A stretch of DNA of 10,111 nucleotides from an uncultured Pseudanabaenaceae cyanobacterium (GTDB taxonomy: Bacteria > Cyanobacteriota > Cyanobacteriia > PCC-9006 > JAAUQQ01), in assembly GCA_938015405.1 (NCBI GenBank), contig CALLPZ010000028.1, positions 1 to 10,111 of the forward strand, written 5' to 3'. Position 1 is the stretch's first letter. Every line of letters begins with the position of its first letter. A program made the translations under genes and the position numbers. Shown in pieces: positions 1-6,768 of the stretch. The notes beneath the pieces were generated by a model. That model had not been told where the DNA came from and did not search any database. It worked only from the letters and a program-made list of their open reading frames with translations.

Positions 1-1535
1 TCCAAATTCTGCTCCACCTCAATCTCTTCCCCCACCAACCGCTGATAGCCTGAATCCACATCAGTTCCAGCCAAGCACACCACAAAGGAGATGGGCTGAG
101 CCAACCGCCGCGCCTGTTGAGACACTTGTTTTTGATATTCCATCAATGCATCCGCCAAAACCCGGCAGGGCAATTGCGAACTCCGCCAATTAATCAAAAT
201 AACCTTGACCTCGCGCAACCTGGCCAAAGCCCGTAGCGCTTGGGAAAGCTGCCGCCTTACCGTGAAGACATCCAAATCTGGCATCACGTCATTCCCTCCG
301 TCCCCCTCAGACCTCCAGGTCGGCTTAGAGGCTTGGGCTGTTGCATTGAGGAATGCCCCATCGCTCCAAGTTACTCTGGGCAAAGCACTGTCCCCAGACA
401 GTCCAAGCTCCCCAGCCTGACGCTCCTGAGAGGAAGCATCTTGAAGATTCACAAAGGCGGCAACTGAGCCGCCCTGCTGTCGGCATTGGTCCAGCGTTGC
501 CATGGTGCGCCGAAAACCATTACTAATTAAGGCAATATTGCCCTCCCCTAAGCGCACAACCCGAGGCGCTGCGAACAGTTGAGGCCAAGCCTTGGAAAGG
601 GCCTTGGCTTGATCCACCGTCTTGGCAACTTGTCCCACCGGACGGACTTCCCCACGAACCTGCTTTCGCTCCCCTCCATCCTCTGCCTGGCTCAACGCAG
701 TTCCCGAGGCCAAGGCCTCCTGCTCTTCTGTTAGGGTCACAGTCCGCCGATCCCCATGGGCCACGATCGCCGGGTGAATCACAGAGCCACTCTGCACCGC
801 AGCTTGGGCCTGACGCCGCCAAGGCGAGTCCACCGCGAAGGTCAACCGTCCCCGCAGGGGCATAATCTCATCATCAGCCCCCAGGGCCACAGCATCCAAA
901 TGACAAGCCGTCAGACCAGCCCAAATCATCAAGATATCCAGCTTCTCAAATAGCCGAGCAATGGAAGCCACACTGGCCTCAGTCTGGCCACATTGGCGGG
1001 CCATGCTCTCCCCACCTTCAATGGAGAAGCCATCCTGCAGTTTCACCTGCTTCACTTCCGCCTCCGCCCGTGGCTGCATAGAGACAGACCGAGCTTCGGC
1101 AGCTCCTTGCAGGATCAACCCACCCGTCAATTGCTCATCAGACACCATAGCCAGACTGCACTGCTGTTCCTGGCTGTAGTCCACCTCAACGAGAAGATAA
1201 TCAGGGAAGGCACCATTGACCTTGCGGGAAAGAAGCATCTGGCAAGCTGCGATCGCATCAATGCGGTTGGACACCGTCATGCCAATGCCCTCAGCCCCTG
1301 GGATCCGAATTTGACAGGGGTATTGAATCGCCAAATCCCGCAAATCAGAACGGTGGCGAATCCGCCGAGAGGCTATAATTGGAATTTCGACCCCAACCAG
1401 CAACGGGGCAGCCTGGTCCAGGCTCAACTCAATCTCCTCTGGGGCATCCAGTGAGCTGGATGCTTGCAAAGCTCGGCTAGCCTGGGAGGGGCAAGGCAAT
1501 GAATGATTTGACAGTTCTGCTAACAAAAAATCCAT
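1..1535 (-). CDS. Divergent succinyl-CoA synthetase beta-subunit-like protein (ATP-grasp/CoA-ligase fold), C-terminus cut by the window edge
   Basis: An uninterrupted minus-strand frame starts at ATG 1535-1533 and runs off the left edge (511 codons visible, no stop). The N-terminus MDFLLAEL recalls SucC starts. Residues about 49-135 align by eye with the ATP-grasp part (VEIPIIASRRI, then RIDAIAACQMLLSRKVNG), 193-233 with the segment that holds EINPL and LDGK in SucC, and 326-365 plus 424-465 with the CoA-ligase domain (GNIALISNG, TMATLD, VKVILINW). True SucC (about 390-400 residues) pairs with SucD to interconvert succinyl-CoA and succinate. Here the glycine-rich ATP loop near residue 77 is shortened, EINPL reads HLDAV (212-216), the Mg-binding Asp is Arg228, and NxxGGI reads NWRSSQ (449-454). 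Extra low-complexity stretches lie at about 10-40, 140-190, 240-320 and 366-420. It is probably not an active ligase. No clear ribosome binding site precedes the start. Family assignment is fairly sure; function is unknown. Confidence 0.72.
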   Translation of the reverse strand, partial: MDFLLAELSNHSLPCPSQASRALQASSSLDAPEEIELSLDQAAPLLVGVEIPIIASRRIRHRSDLRDLAIQYPCQIRIPGAEGIGMTVSNRIDAIAACQMLLSRKVNGAFPDYLLVEVDYSQEQQCSLAMVSDEQLTGGLILQGAAEARSVSMQPRAEAEVKQVKLQDGFSIEGGESMARQCGQTEASVASIARLFEKLDILMIWAGLTACHLDAVALGADDEIMPLRGRLTFAVDSPWRRQAQAAVQSGSVIHPAIVAHGDRRTVTLTEEQEALASGTALSQAEDGGERKQVRGEVRPVGQVAKTVDQAKALSKAWPQLFAAPRVVRLGEGNIALISNGFRRTMATLDQCRQQGGSVAAFVNLQDASSQERQAGELGLSGDSALPRVTWSDGAFLNATAQASKPTWRSEGDGGNDVMPDLDVFTVRRQLSQALRALARLREVKVILINWRSSQLPCRVLADALMEYQKQVSQQARRLAQPISFVVCLAGTDVDSGYQRLVGEEIEVEQNL

Positions 1536-2029
1536 AGAAAACGGAACCCAGACAACCCTGAAGAATGATGCTGAAAGACGGTGCTCACAATCCTCTCGTC
1601 AGAGAGAGAATGCGAGGAGAGATAGAGTTCTAACTTAGCGAACTAAACCCGGATCGTGGTGTGACCCCATACCCCCGAGCAAGCTTTCACCAAGGACATA
1701 GGCGTTACCCCAAGATGGAGTCAAAGCCATAACAAGCCTCGAAAAAACGATCGCCCTGAAGTAAATCAACCCATCGGAAAGGCACAATTACAGAAAAGTA
1801 GCAATGAAATATTGCCCAGTTCGCGGTTGTGGGCCTAATGTCCATCTCTAAAATCAATGAGCCTGCCACTGGGAAGCCAACTTAACAACTCGAGTCAAAG
1901 CCAAGCTTCCATTCGGACCTCACCTCAATAACGCTATGTGGTCCGCAGCTTGAGGGATGATACGTAGACTACAAAGTTAACTTAGGTTCACGCATCCTCA
2001 AATCGTGAAACCTAATGAGATAGGGAAGT
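1536..2029. other. Intergenic region between the SucC-like gene and the histidine kinase gene
   Basis: These 494 bases hold no convincing gene on either strand. They must contain the promoter of the minus-strand SucC-like gene, but I could not pick out a convincing -35/-10 pair. A small perfect hairpin (CTCTC at 1593-1597, GAGAG at 1602-1606) lies in its leader. The right end holds the possible terminator of the kinase gene. A 10-base palindrome AAGTTAACTT lies at 1974-1983. Confidence 0.6.
1982..2015 (-). terminator. Possible hairpin terminator of the histidine kinase gene
   Basis: On the minus strand, TTAGGTTTCACG (2015-2004) pairs with CGTGAACCTAA (1992-1982), giving 11 base pairs with one bulged T and an 11-base loop. 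It begins 15 bases after the kinase stop codon, where a terminator is expected. The tract after the stem (GTTAACTTTG) is only weakly T-rich, so intrinsic termination may be inefficient; it could instead be a 3'-end stabilising stem. Confidence 0.4.
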
Positions 2030-3853
2030 TCATCGAACATCGGCAACTTTGAGCCAAATCAAAAATGCACTTCCTGGTGAGCAACTTGGGTCTAGGGCAG
2101 TCTCTAGCTCAAAGGCGATCTTGGGATGAAAGGGACCTGCAGGACTCTGAGCACAAAGATGACCGCCCATCTGAGACACCAATGCTTTAGCGATCGCCAA
2201 CCCCAAGCCAGTCCCAGGCTTAGCACCTGCCGCTTGAACCCCACGGTAATGCCGCTCAAACAGGCGCGGCAGGTCGGCTGCAGGAATGCCTGGGCCATCA
2301 TCACTAATGGCAATGCATTGCCAGGCATATTCTTCTGCATCAGCAGCGCTCACTCCCTGTTCCACATCATCCCGGCGAACCTCACCTTGCATGACAGAGC
2401 CGGTACTAGCCACGGCATCATCGGCCCATTCAAGCTTGTCCTGCGCCCCTGGCTCGCCCAAACGATCAGAGACAACACCAACCGGACGAAACCCAACCGG
2501 GAAAGAGCGCACAGCAATCGCTACCGTTCCCCCCTCCGAACCATATTTCAGCCCGTTATCAACCAAATTACTCAACACTTCGCCCAATGCGCCGCCATCA
2601 ACCCAGACCTGTGGCAACGTGGCATCCAAGCGAGTGACCACCCGCTGATCTCGCACCTGGGCGATCGCCTCCCAAGAGGGCCATCGATCTTCAATCAAAT
2701 CAACCAAGCGATGAGCAGCCAAGACCAACGGCTTACCTGTTAATGGACTAACAACCTCCTCACCCACTTCTCCTCGAGCAGCAGGTAGGGCCAAGGGCTC
2801 AATCTGAGCAGCAGTACTAACCGCAGCCTCCCCAGCGCCCTCTCCCCCATCTGCTTGTCCAGGCAATAAGCGAGGCCTGTCCTGGGATGATGGCTCGGTC
2901 ACAATTTCTCCCATCACCGCCTCGGGCAAGGCAAAACTATCGACGGTTTCGCCAATTTGGGACAGCAGGCCCTGTAGGCGATCGCTCTCACGCACAATCC
3001 CCGCAGCGACAGCCTGATTACGATCCTCTGGTGACAAGCGGCGCACCAACAACTTGCCAAACGTCCTCAGGGCAGTGAGTGGATTGCGAAACTGATGCAG
3101 CAGGTTGTCAATAATATCCTGCTGCTTTTCCTGGGCAATCTCTTGCTGATGCACCCGAGTTTGCAACCATTGCAACCGCCGCTCCATCACGCAAGCGGTG
3201 GACAGAGTTTGGGCAATGTTTTCCAGCTGTCCATAGTCACCCGACTGCCAATCTTGACGTTCACGCACCGCTACCAACATGCCTACGGGCTGTCCATCAA
3301 ACAGAAGCGGCTGCATGGCCTGATGTGGCAAACCAGCTCGGGACTCCCCGCTATCCATCTCCCACTCAGACTCTAGATCAACCTTTGCAGCAGACAATTC
3401 TTCTCGCGAGCCCTTTTCCCTGGCCTGCTGCCAGCGACGCAGCCGGGCAGAGAGGAAACGTCCAACTCCGCCAGCCCCTGCCCTACCACCTGGCGATTTA
3501 TTTTCAGACAACTCCGGCGCGATCGTATCCACAGAAGACAGGTCTAGGTTTGCAGCCGTCAGCGAAATTCCCGGAACCTCCAACTCAGAAAGCTCCATTG
3601 CAACATCCCGAGCCTGCTCCCCCCAGCTATCGACATTGGCACTTTCCAAAGCAGGAGCTAACAGTCCTATCCCCGGCGATGCAGCAGTGGAATTCTCCGG
3701 GTAAATCGCAACGGGAATCCAGTTGGAATTCTCTCCCCCCAACCATTCTGCAGCGATATAAACGACTCCTAAACTTGCCCCGGTAGATTGGGCAAGCAAC
3801 TGCAACTGACCTTGGCAAAAGGTAGTGAATTCAGAGCTTACAAGGGATTTCAT
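2030..3853 (-). CDS. hik2: Soluble GAF-domain sensor histidine kinase, probable Hik2 / chloroplast sensor kinase type
   Basis: The 607-residue protein has no membrane segment or signal peptide, so it is a cytosolic sensor kinase. A GAF-like domain appears in two parts (about 1-50 and 178-225), split by a low-complexity insert. A helical linker (225-250) leads to a HisKA domain with the phospho-acceptor His253 in HQFRNPLTALRTFGKLL. The HATPase_c domain (about 378-600) shows the N box around Asn429 and Asn433, the G1 box DDGPGIP (518-524) and the G2 box GTGLGLAIAK (547-556). The H-box and GAF start resemble cyanobacterial Hik2, the relative of the plastid redox kinase CSK; Cys13 lies near the N-terminus, where that family has a conserved Cys, but this is from memory. 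Hik2 proteins are usually near 400-450 residues; the excess sits in inserts at about 52-175, 305-375 and 452-508. The start is supported by GGGAG eight bases upstream. No response regulator gene is adjacent. Kinase identity is certain; the Hik2 name is probable only. Confidence 0.85.
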   Translation of the reverse strand: MKSLVSSEFTTFCQGQLQLLAQSTGASLGVVYIAAEWLGGENSNWIPVAIYPENSTAASPGIGLLAPALESANVDSWGEQARDVAMELSELEVPGISLTAANLDLSSVDTIAPELSENKSPGGRAGAGGVGRFLSARLRRWQQAREKGSREELSAAKVDLESEWEMDSGESRAGLPHQAMQPLLFDGQPVGMLVAVRERQDWQSGDYGQLENIAQTLSTACVMERRLQWLQTRVHQQEIAQEKQQDIIDNLLHQFRNPLTALRTFGKLLVRRLSPEDRNQAVAAGIVRESDRLQGLLSQIGETVDSFALPEAVMGEIVTEPSSQDRPRLLPGQADGGEGAGEAAVSTAAQIEPLALPAARGEVGEEVVSPLTGKPLVLAAHRLVDLIEDRWPSWEAIAQVRDQRVVTRLDATLPQVWVDGGALGEVLSNLVDNGLKYGSEGGTVAIAVRSFPVGFRPVGVVSDRLGEPGAQDKLEWADDAVASTGSVMQGEVRRDDVEQGVSAADAEEYAWQCIAISDDGPGIPAADLPRLFERHYRGVQAAGAKPGTGLGLAIAKALVSQMGGHLCAQSPAGPFHPKIAFELETALDPSCSPGSAFLIWLKVADVR

Positions 3854-3861
3854 TCCAGTAG

Positions 3862-3866
3862 CTCCC
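3862..3866 (-). promoter_or_regulatory. Ribosome binding site of the histidine kinase gene
   Basis: GGGAG on the minus strand, eight bases from the ATG at 3853-3851. It supports this start codon. Confidence 0.6.
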
Positions 3867-4028
3867 TCAGCTCCAACTCTCTATTAGTCTCAGGATGTAT
3901 CAACAAATCAAGATATGAATACTTTGCCAAGCGACTCCTCCCAAATATTCCCCAACATAACGACAACGAATCTCAGTGGAGTCAGGATTTGCGCCATCTT
4001 TTATTGTCTCATCAAATGTTAAGCAAAC

Positions 4029-4057
4029 TTGTAAAATTTAGAAAAATTCGATAGAAT
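4029..4057 (+). promoter_or_regulatory. Sigma70-type promoter of the DUF3155 gene
   Basis: TTGTAA (4029-4034) and TAGAAT (4052-4057) are separated by 17 bases, the ideal spacing, with four and five of six consensus matches. A transcript would start near 4064, leaving a leader of about 50 bases before the start codon at 4115. The surroundings are A/T-rich. This is a prediction from base pattern only. Confidence 0.55.
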
Positions 4058-4100
4058 ATCACCGGACTTGTATCCGCTTTAACAAAAGTGGGGTTCGATT

Positions 4101-4106
4101 AGGAGG
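4101..4106 (+). promoter_or_regulatory. Perfect AGGAGG ribosome binding site deciding a TTG start
   Basis: AGGAGG lies eight bases before TTG at 4115-4117. No in-frame ATG or GTG sits at a suitable distance, and the residues that follow (ARRRKRKSRRR) match the conserved beginning of the family, so TTG is the start. Confidence 0.8.
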
Positions 4107-4114
4107 TAAGCGCG

Positions 4115-4444
4115 TTGGCCAGAAGACGCAAGAGAAAGAGTCGCCGTCGGTTAGAGGGACGTCGAATCTTAGAGCACGTTCCCCAGTACAGCATCGAGTG
4201 CGGCGAAGATAAACCTGTAACCGCTGCTCGAAAGCATATTCACGCTGAGGGAATTGTCCCGCCAGCACTACTGCTGGTTAAGCGCAACGAACACACGACG
4301 GACCGATATTTCTGGGCTGAAAAAGGCCTCTTCGGTGCTCAATACGTAGAGGAAAATCACTTCTTGTTTCCCAGCTTGAAACTCGCTGAAGAAGATGAGG
4401 AAGAGACCGAAGAAGGTGAGGTTCTTTCCTCAACTGCTGTCTAG
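4115..4444 (+). CDS. DUF3155 family protein (conserved cyanobacterial, function unknown)
   Basis: The 109-residue protein has a very basic N-terminus (about 2-18, ARRRKRKSRRR followed by LEGRR), a conserved central block (about 19-88) with SIECGEDKPVTAARK, IVPPALLLVKRNEHTTDRYFW and GLFGAQYVEENHFLFPS, and an acidic tail (91-102, EEDEEETEE). This pattern is that of DUF3155, known to me only from cyanobacteria. No catalytic motif, membrane segment or signal peptide is visible. The arginine-rich start would suit contact with nucleic acid or an acidic partner, but that is inference. Translation starts at TTG behind AGGAGG. It is a single-gene unit with its own promoter, divergent from the histidine kinase and convergent with the esterase. 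Family assignment is confident; role unknown. Confidence 0.9.
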   Translation: MARRRKRKSRRRLEGRRILEHVPQYSIECGEDKPVTAARKHIHAEGIVPPALLLVKRNEHTTDRYFWAEKGLFGAQYVEENHFLFPSLKLAEEDEEETEEGEVLSSTAV

Positions 4445-4494
4445 GTTCCATCAACCCAAAAGACTATCTAAAATCTGGCTCACAGTTCTAACCA

Positions 4495-4540
4495 GAAATC
4501 GAGTTTTAATCCCCTCCTTAAGAGCCTAATTCTCGATTTC
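4495..4540 (+). repeat. Inverted repeat in the 3' untranslated region of the DUF3155 gene
   Basis: GAAATCGAG (4495-4503) and CTCGATTTC (4532-4540) are perfect 9-base complements around a 28-base loop. The loop contains CCCCTCCTTA (4511-4520), which resembles the anti-Shine-Dalgarno end of 16S rRNA. No T tract follows, so it is not a typical terminator. Confidence 0.4.
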
Positions 4541-4584
4541 ATTAGGATTGTTCAGCCAAGCTCATGTTGGGCATTATACAGTCG

Positions 4585-4624
4585 TTAAAAAGGCGCTTTC
4601 TCATATGAGAAAGCGCCTTTTTAA
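4585..4624. terminator. Bidirectional rho-independent-type terminator between convergent genes
   Basis: A perfect palindrome with 20-base arms (4585-4604 and 4605-4624), core AAGGCGCTTTCTCAT and its complement. A GC-containing stem is flanked by A tracts on the left and T tracts on the right, so either strand reads stem plus U run. It ends the plus-strand DUF3155 transcript (stop at 4444) and the minus-strand glycosyltransferase-esterase transcript (stop at 4662). With no unpaired bases at the dyad, the real loop would be the central CATATG or similar. Confidence 0.88.
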
Positions 4625-4661
4625 TAGAGCAATCAAAGAAAGTCAGATACGCTACGACCGA

Positions 4662-5279
4662 TTAGAGTTCAAGCTGACGAAACCAGCTTTGGGCAGCAGT
4701 CAGAGCCTCTAAAGAAATCTCATGTCCCATATCAAACGGCTCAAAATCGACGATACTGTTACAAGCTTGCAAGAACTGATAAGTTTGCTCCGCTGCCTTA
4801 AATGGGACCACCGCATCCTGGCGGCCATGGGTAATAAAAACTGGAGGAGTTGACTCCAGAGGAGCCTTAGTAAGGTCAGGATGGAGATACCCACTAAAAA
4901 CAGCAATACCTCCTAAAGAGAGAGAGAGGCCTGCCTCCAAAACCATAGCTCCCCCTTGGGAAAATCCCATCAGTACGGTTTGAGCAGGGGTCAAGCCGCT
5001 TTCCTTGATCAACGCCTCTAAATGCTCCTGAACCAAAGCCTTGCTCTGTTCCAAGCCAGGCCAATCAGGATTTTCCAGGTCATACCACATTTTTCCCACA
5101 TCACTGTAGGGATGGTCCAATGGACCGTCGGGTGCACTCACCCAACAGTCCCCCAATTCCAAGGCAGGCACTAAACCTGCCACATCTTCAGCATTAGAGC
5201 CCCAGCCATGAAGAATCAGCACTAGGGCTTTAGGGGCTGCTCCGCTCTTGGGGGATAGTAGGAGACCAGATAGAGACAT
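4662..5279 (-). CDS. Alpha/beta hydrolase, phospholipase/carboxylesterase family (Abhydrolase_2)
   Basis: The 205-residue protein is the usual length for small serine carboxylesterases of this family (lysophospholipase/acyl-protein-thioesterase-like, YpfH-like). The catalytic triad can be read directly: Ser107 in the nucleophile elbow GFSQGG (105-110), Asp155 in HGRQDAVVP (151-159) and His186 in MGHEIS (184-189). HGWGSN (24-29) supplies the oxyanion-hole loop. No signal peptide is visible, so it should be cytosolic, hydrolysing short acyl or lysophospholipid esters; the true substrate cannot be read from sequence. The ATG lies 17 bases after the stop of the upstream glycosyltransferase, and no strong ribosome binding site is seen, which suggests co-transcription and possibly translational coupling. 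The transcript ends at the 4585-4624 palindrome. Family confident; substrate unknown. Confidence 0.9.
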   Translation of the reverse strand: MSLSGLLLSPKSGAAPKALVLILHGWGSNAEDVAGLVPALELGDCWVSAPDGPLDHPYSDVGKMWYDLENPDWPGLEQSKALVQEHLEALIKESGLTPAQTVLMGFSQGGAMVLEAGLSLSLGGIAVFSGYLHPDLTKAPLESTPPVFITHGRQDAVVPFKAAEQTYQFLQACNSIVDFEPFDMGHEISLEALTAAQSWFRQLEL

Positions 5280-5296
5280 TGAAACGTAGTCACGTG

Positions 5297-6076
5297 CTAG
5301 CGCGAATTGAGATAAGCCTGTTCATCCCGGAAGGGATCACGATACAAGCCTAAACGCTCGGCGAGTACAAGCCAAACAAACGGCAAAGCATCGTTTACAT
5401 AACGCTTCCACAGACGGCCTGGCTCCATCAAAATACGGTAGACCCATTCCAAGCCAAAGCTACTCATCCATCGAGGCGATCGCTGAACATGGCCCGCTTC
5501 AAAGTCGATTGTTGCCCCAATCGCCATAAAGACCTTAACTCCGGGGAGATCGGCACGATGGCGGTCAATCCACTTCTCCTGCTTCGGTGCCCCTAAGCCC
5601 ACAGCCAACACCGTTGCACCGGATGCATTCACCCGCTTTAAGATGCGATCGCATTCCTCTGGGTCAGACTCAAACCCATAGGGAGGAGAATAGGTATCAA
5701 CAACAATGTTGCGCTGCAGTTTCCGATTTATTTGTGCTCTGGCCCTTTCACCCACGCCTTCAGCAGCGCCTAGAAGAAAGATTTTGACCGTCTCGTCATT
5801 CCGGTAATAGTTATAAAATGCCGGAAACAAATCAGACCCAGAAATCTTTTCACGAATGGGACGTCCCAACAAACGGGAAACAGCCCACAAGATTTGGCTA
5901 TCACAAATGCAATAGTCGGCCTGCTGATAGACCTGATAAAAATCTCGATCTCGCTGCAATCTCAGTAGATGATAGACATTAGGAGTATAAACAGTACCTC
6001 CCAGTCTCAATTGATTCAGTAGCTCCATTGAACTGAGATTATCAATGGAGATATTTAGAAACTTTAGTCGAGCCAT
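5297..6076 (-). CDS. WecG/TagA/CpsF family glycosyltransferase (GT26)
   Basis: The 259-residue protein is typical in length for GT26 enzymes, which transfer a sugar (often N-acetylmannosamine or its uronate) from a UDP-sugar to a lipid-linked acceptor during enterobacterial common antigen, wall teichoic acid or capsule synthesis. Visible family motifs are TPNVYHLLRL (31-40) near the acceptor/catalytic Thr-Asn segment, Asp59 in CICDS at the likely catalytic Asp position, GSDLF (80-84), PPYGF (131-135), GLGAPKQEKWI (160-170), GATIDFEAG (187-195) and the C-terminal EPGRLWKRY (218-226). The tail (227-245) is hydrophobic and amphipathic, which suits peripheral membrane attachment, as described for TagA. 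In cyanobacteria the family is linked to exopolysaccharide or O-antigen-like polymers; donor and acceptor here are unknown. The ATG at 6076 has no strong ribosome binding site. It is probably first gene of a two-gene unit with the esterase. Confidence 0.92.
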   Translation of the reverse strand: MARLKFLNISIDNLSSMELLNQLRLGGTVYTPNVYHLLRLQRDRDFYQVYQQADYCICDSQILWAVSRLLGRPIREKISGSDLFPAFYNYYRNDETVKIFLLGAAEGVGERARAQINRKLQRNIVVDTYSPPYGFESDPEECDRILKRVNASGATVLAVGLGAPKQEKWIDRHRADLPGVKVFMAIGATIDFEAGHVQRSPRWMSSFGLEWVYRILMEPGRLWKRYVNDALPFVWLVLAERLGLYRDPFRDEQAYLNSR

Positions 6077-6202
6077 ACGAATTACCCAAAGTAGAGCAAT
6101 ATGGCAGATGCAGAATCAAACATGCACAGTTTCCTGACTGGTAATCCGTGCAAGTTATGACAATCGCCGAAACGAAATGCAGTGCCTCATGCTAAGCAGA
6201 AA

Positions 6203-6226
6203 GACTGTAGATAGAGCATTACAGTC
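6203..6226. repeat. Short inverted repeat in the leader of the glycosyltransferase gene
   Basis: GACTGTA (6203-6209) and TACAGTC (6220-6226) are perfect complements around a 10-base loop, about 130 bases upstream of the glycosyltransferase start. Confidence 0.4.
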
Positions 6227-6258
6227 GTCGAATTAGCGTCTCTAAGAACGGATAGAGA

Positions 6259-6289
6259 ATGGCCGTAAGCTAGACAGTACAACGGCCAT
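6259..6289. repeat. Inverted repeat ATGGCCGT / ACGGCCAT
   Basis: Perfect 8-base arms (6259-6266 and 6282-6289) around a 15-base loop, GC-rich in an A/T-rich setting. It lies 33 bases from the 6203-6226 hairpin, so the two could form a tandem stem-loop RNA or bind a dimeric regulator. It lacks a T tract. Confidence 0.45.
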
Positions 6290-6742
6290 AGAATGATAGA
6301 AACAGTCTGAAATCAATCCATCAAAATGCAAGATCTTAGCTGACGAAACCCAATAGGAACACCAGAAAAGCATAGATTAAGTGGTTGAAAGCAAATGCAA
6401 AAGTCACACATGCTAGTCTCTTCAGGCCAAAATCACCTATCGAGAAACCAGGCCCTTCGAGCTCCAGTAGATGTCTAACTCAAGAACATTGTTAGCAGCT
6501 CAGGTCCCAGTAATGGAACTGAACAACAGAGGGATAAGAGACGAGCTCAAAACCGTATATTGCCCCTTAGACAAAGAAGAAAGTTGCTGCCCAGAAAATC
6601 TTGGGGTAACAAGTCTAGTCATAAAAAAATGGAGCACACCTGCGTTGAGTTGCATCTAATCTAGGATACGCAGACCAATCACCGATAGGCTCATAGAAAG
6701 AGATTTGCCCAATTTTTAAGTTGCTCAGATTGGCGATAAACC

Positions 6743-6768
6743 TTAGGGAAAAGCTCCGGTTTCCCTAA
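6743..6768. repeat. Stem-loop TTAGGGAAA / TTTCCCTAA
   Basis: Perfect 9-base arms (6743-6751 and 6760-6768) around an 8-base loop AGCTCCGG. No T run follows on either strand, so a terminator is unlikely. It sits in the middle of the gene-free region and may belong to a non-coding RNA. Confidence 0.45.

Noticed and set aside
523..822. 99-codon minus-strand open frame inside the SucC-like gene
   Set aside because: It is in another frame of the same strand within the longer gene, Gly/Ser-rich and without family resemblance.
993..1454. 153-codon plus-strand open frame near the left end
   Set aside because: The opposite strand has a frame open for over 500 codons with SucC-like motifs, which explains the region better.
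2126..2743. 205-codon plus-strand open frame opposite the histidine kinase
   Set aside because: Antisense shadow of the kinase ATPase domain, which has all its motifs on the other strand.
4091..4100. GGGTTCGATT resembling a tRNA T-loop
   Set aside because: No matching acceptor, anticodon or D arms around it; it is part of the leader just before the DUF3155 ribosome binding site.
6471..6659. 62-codon plus-strand open frame in the gene-free region
   Set aside because: No ribosome binding site before the ATG, no recognisable motif, and composition like the surrounding non-coding DNA.
6743..6768. The 9-bp stem-loop as a transcription terminator
   Set aside because: No T run follows on either strand, and no gene ends nearby.
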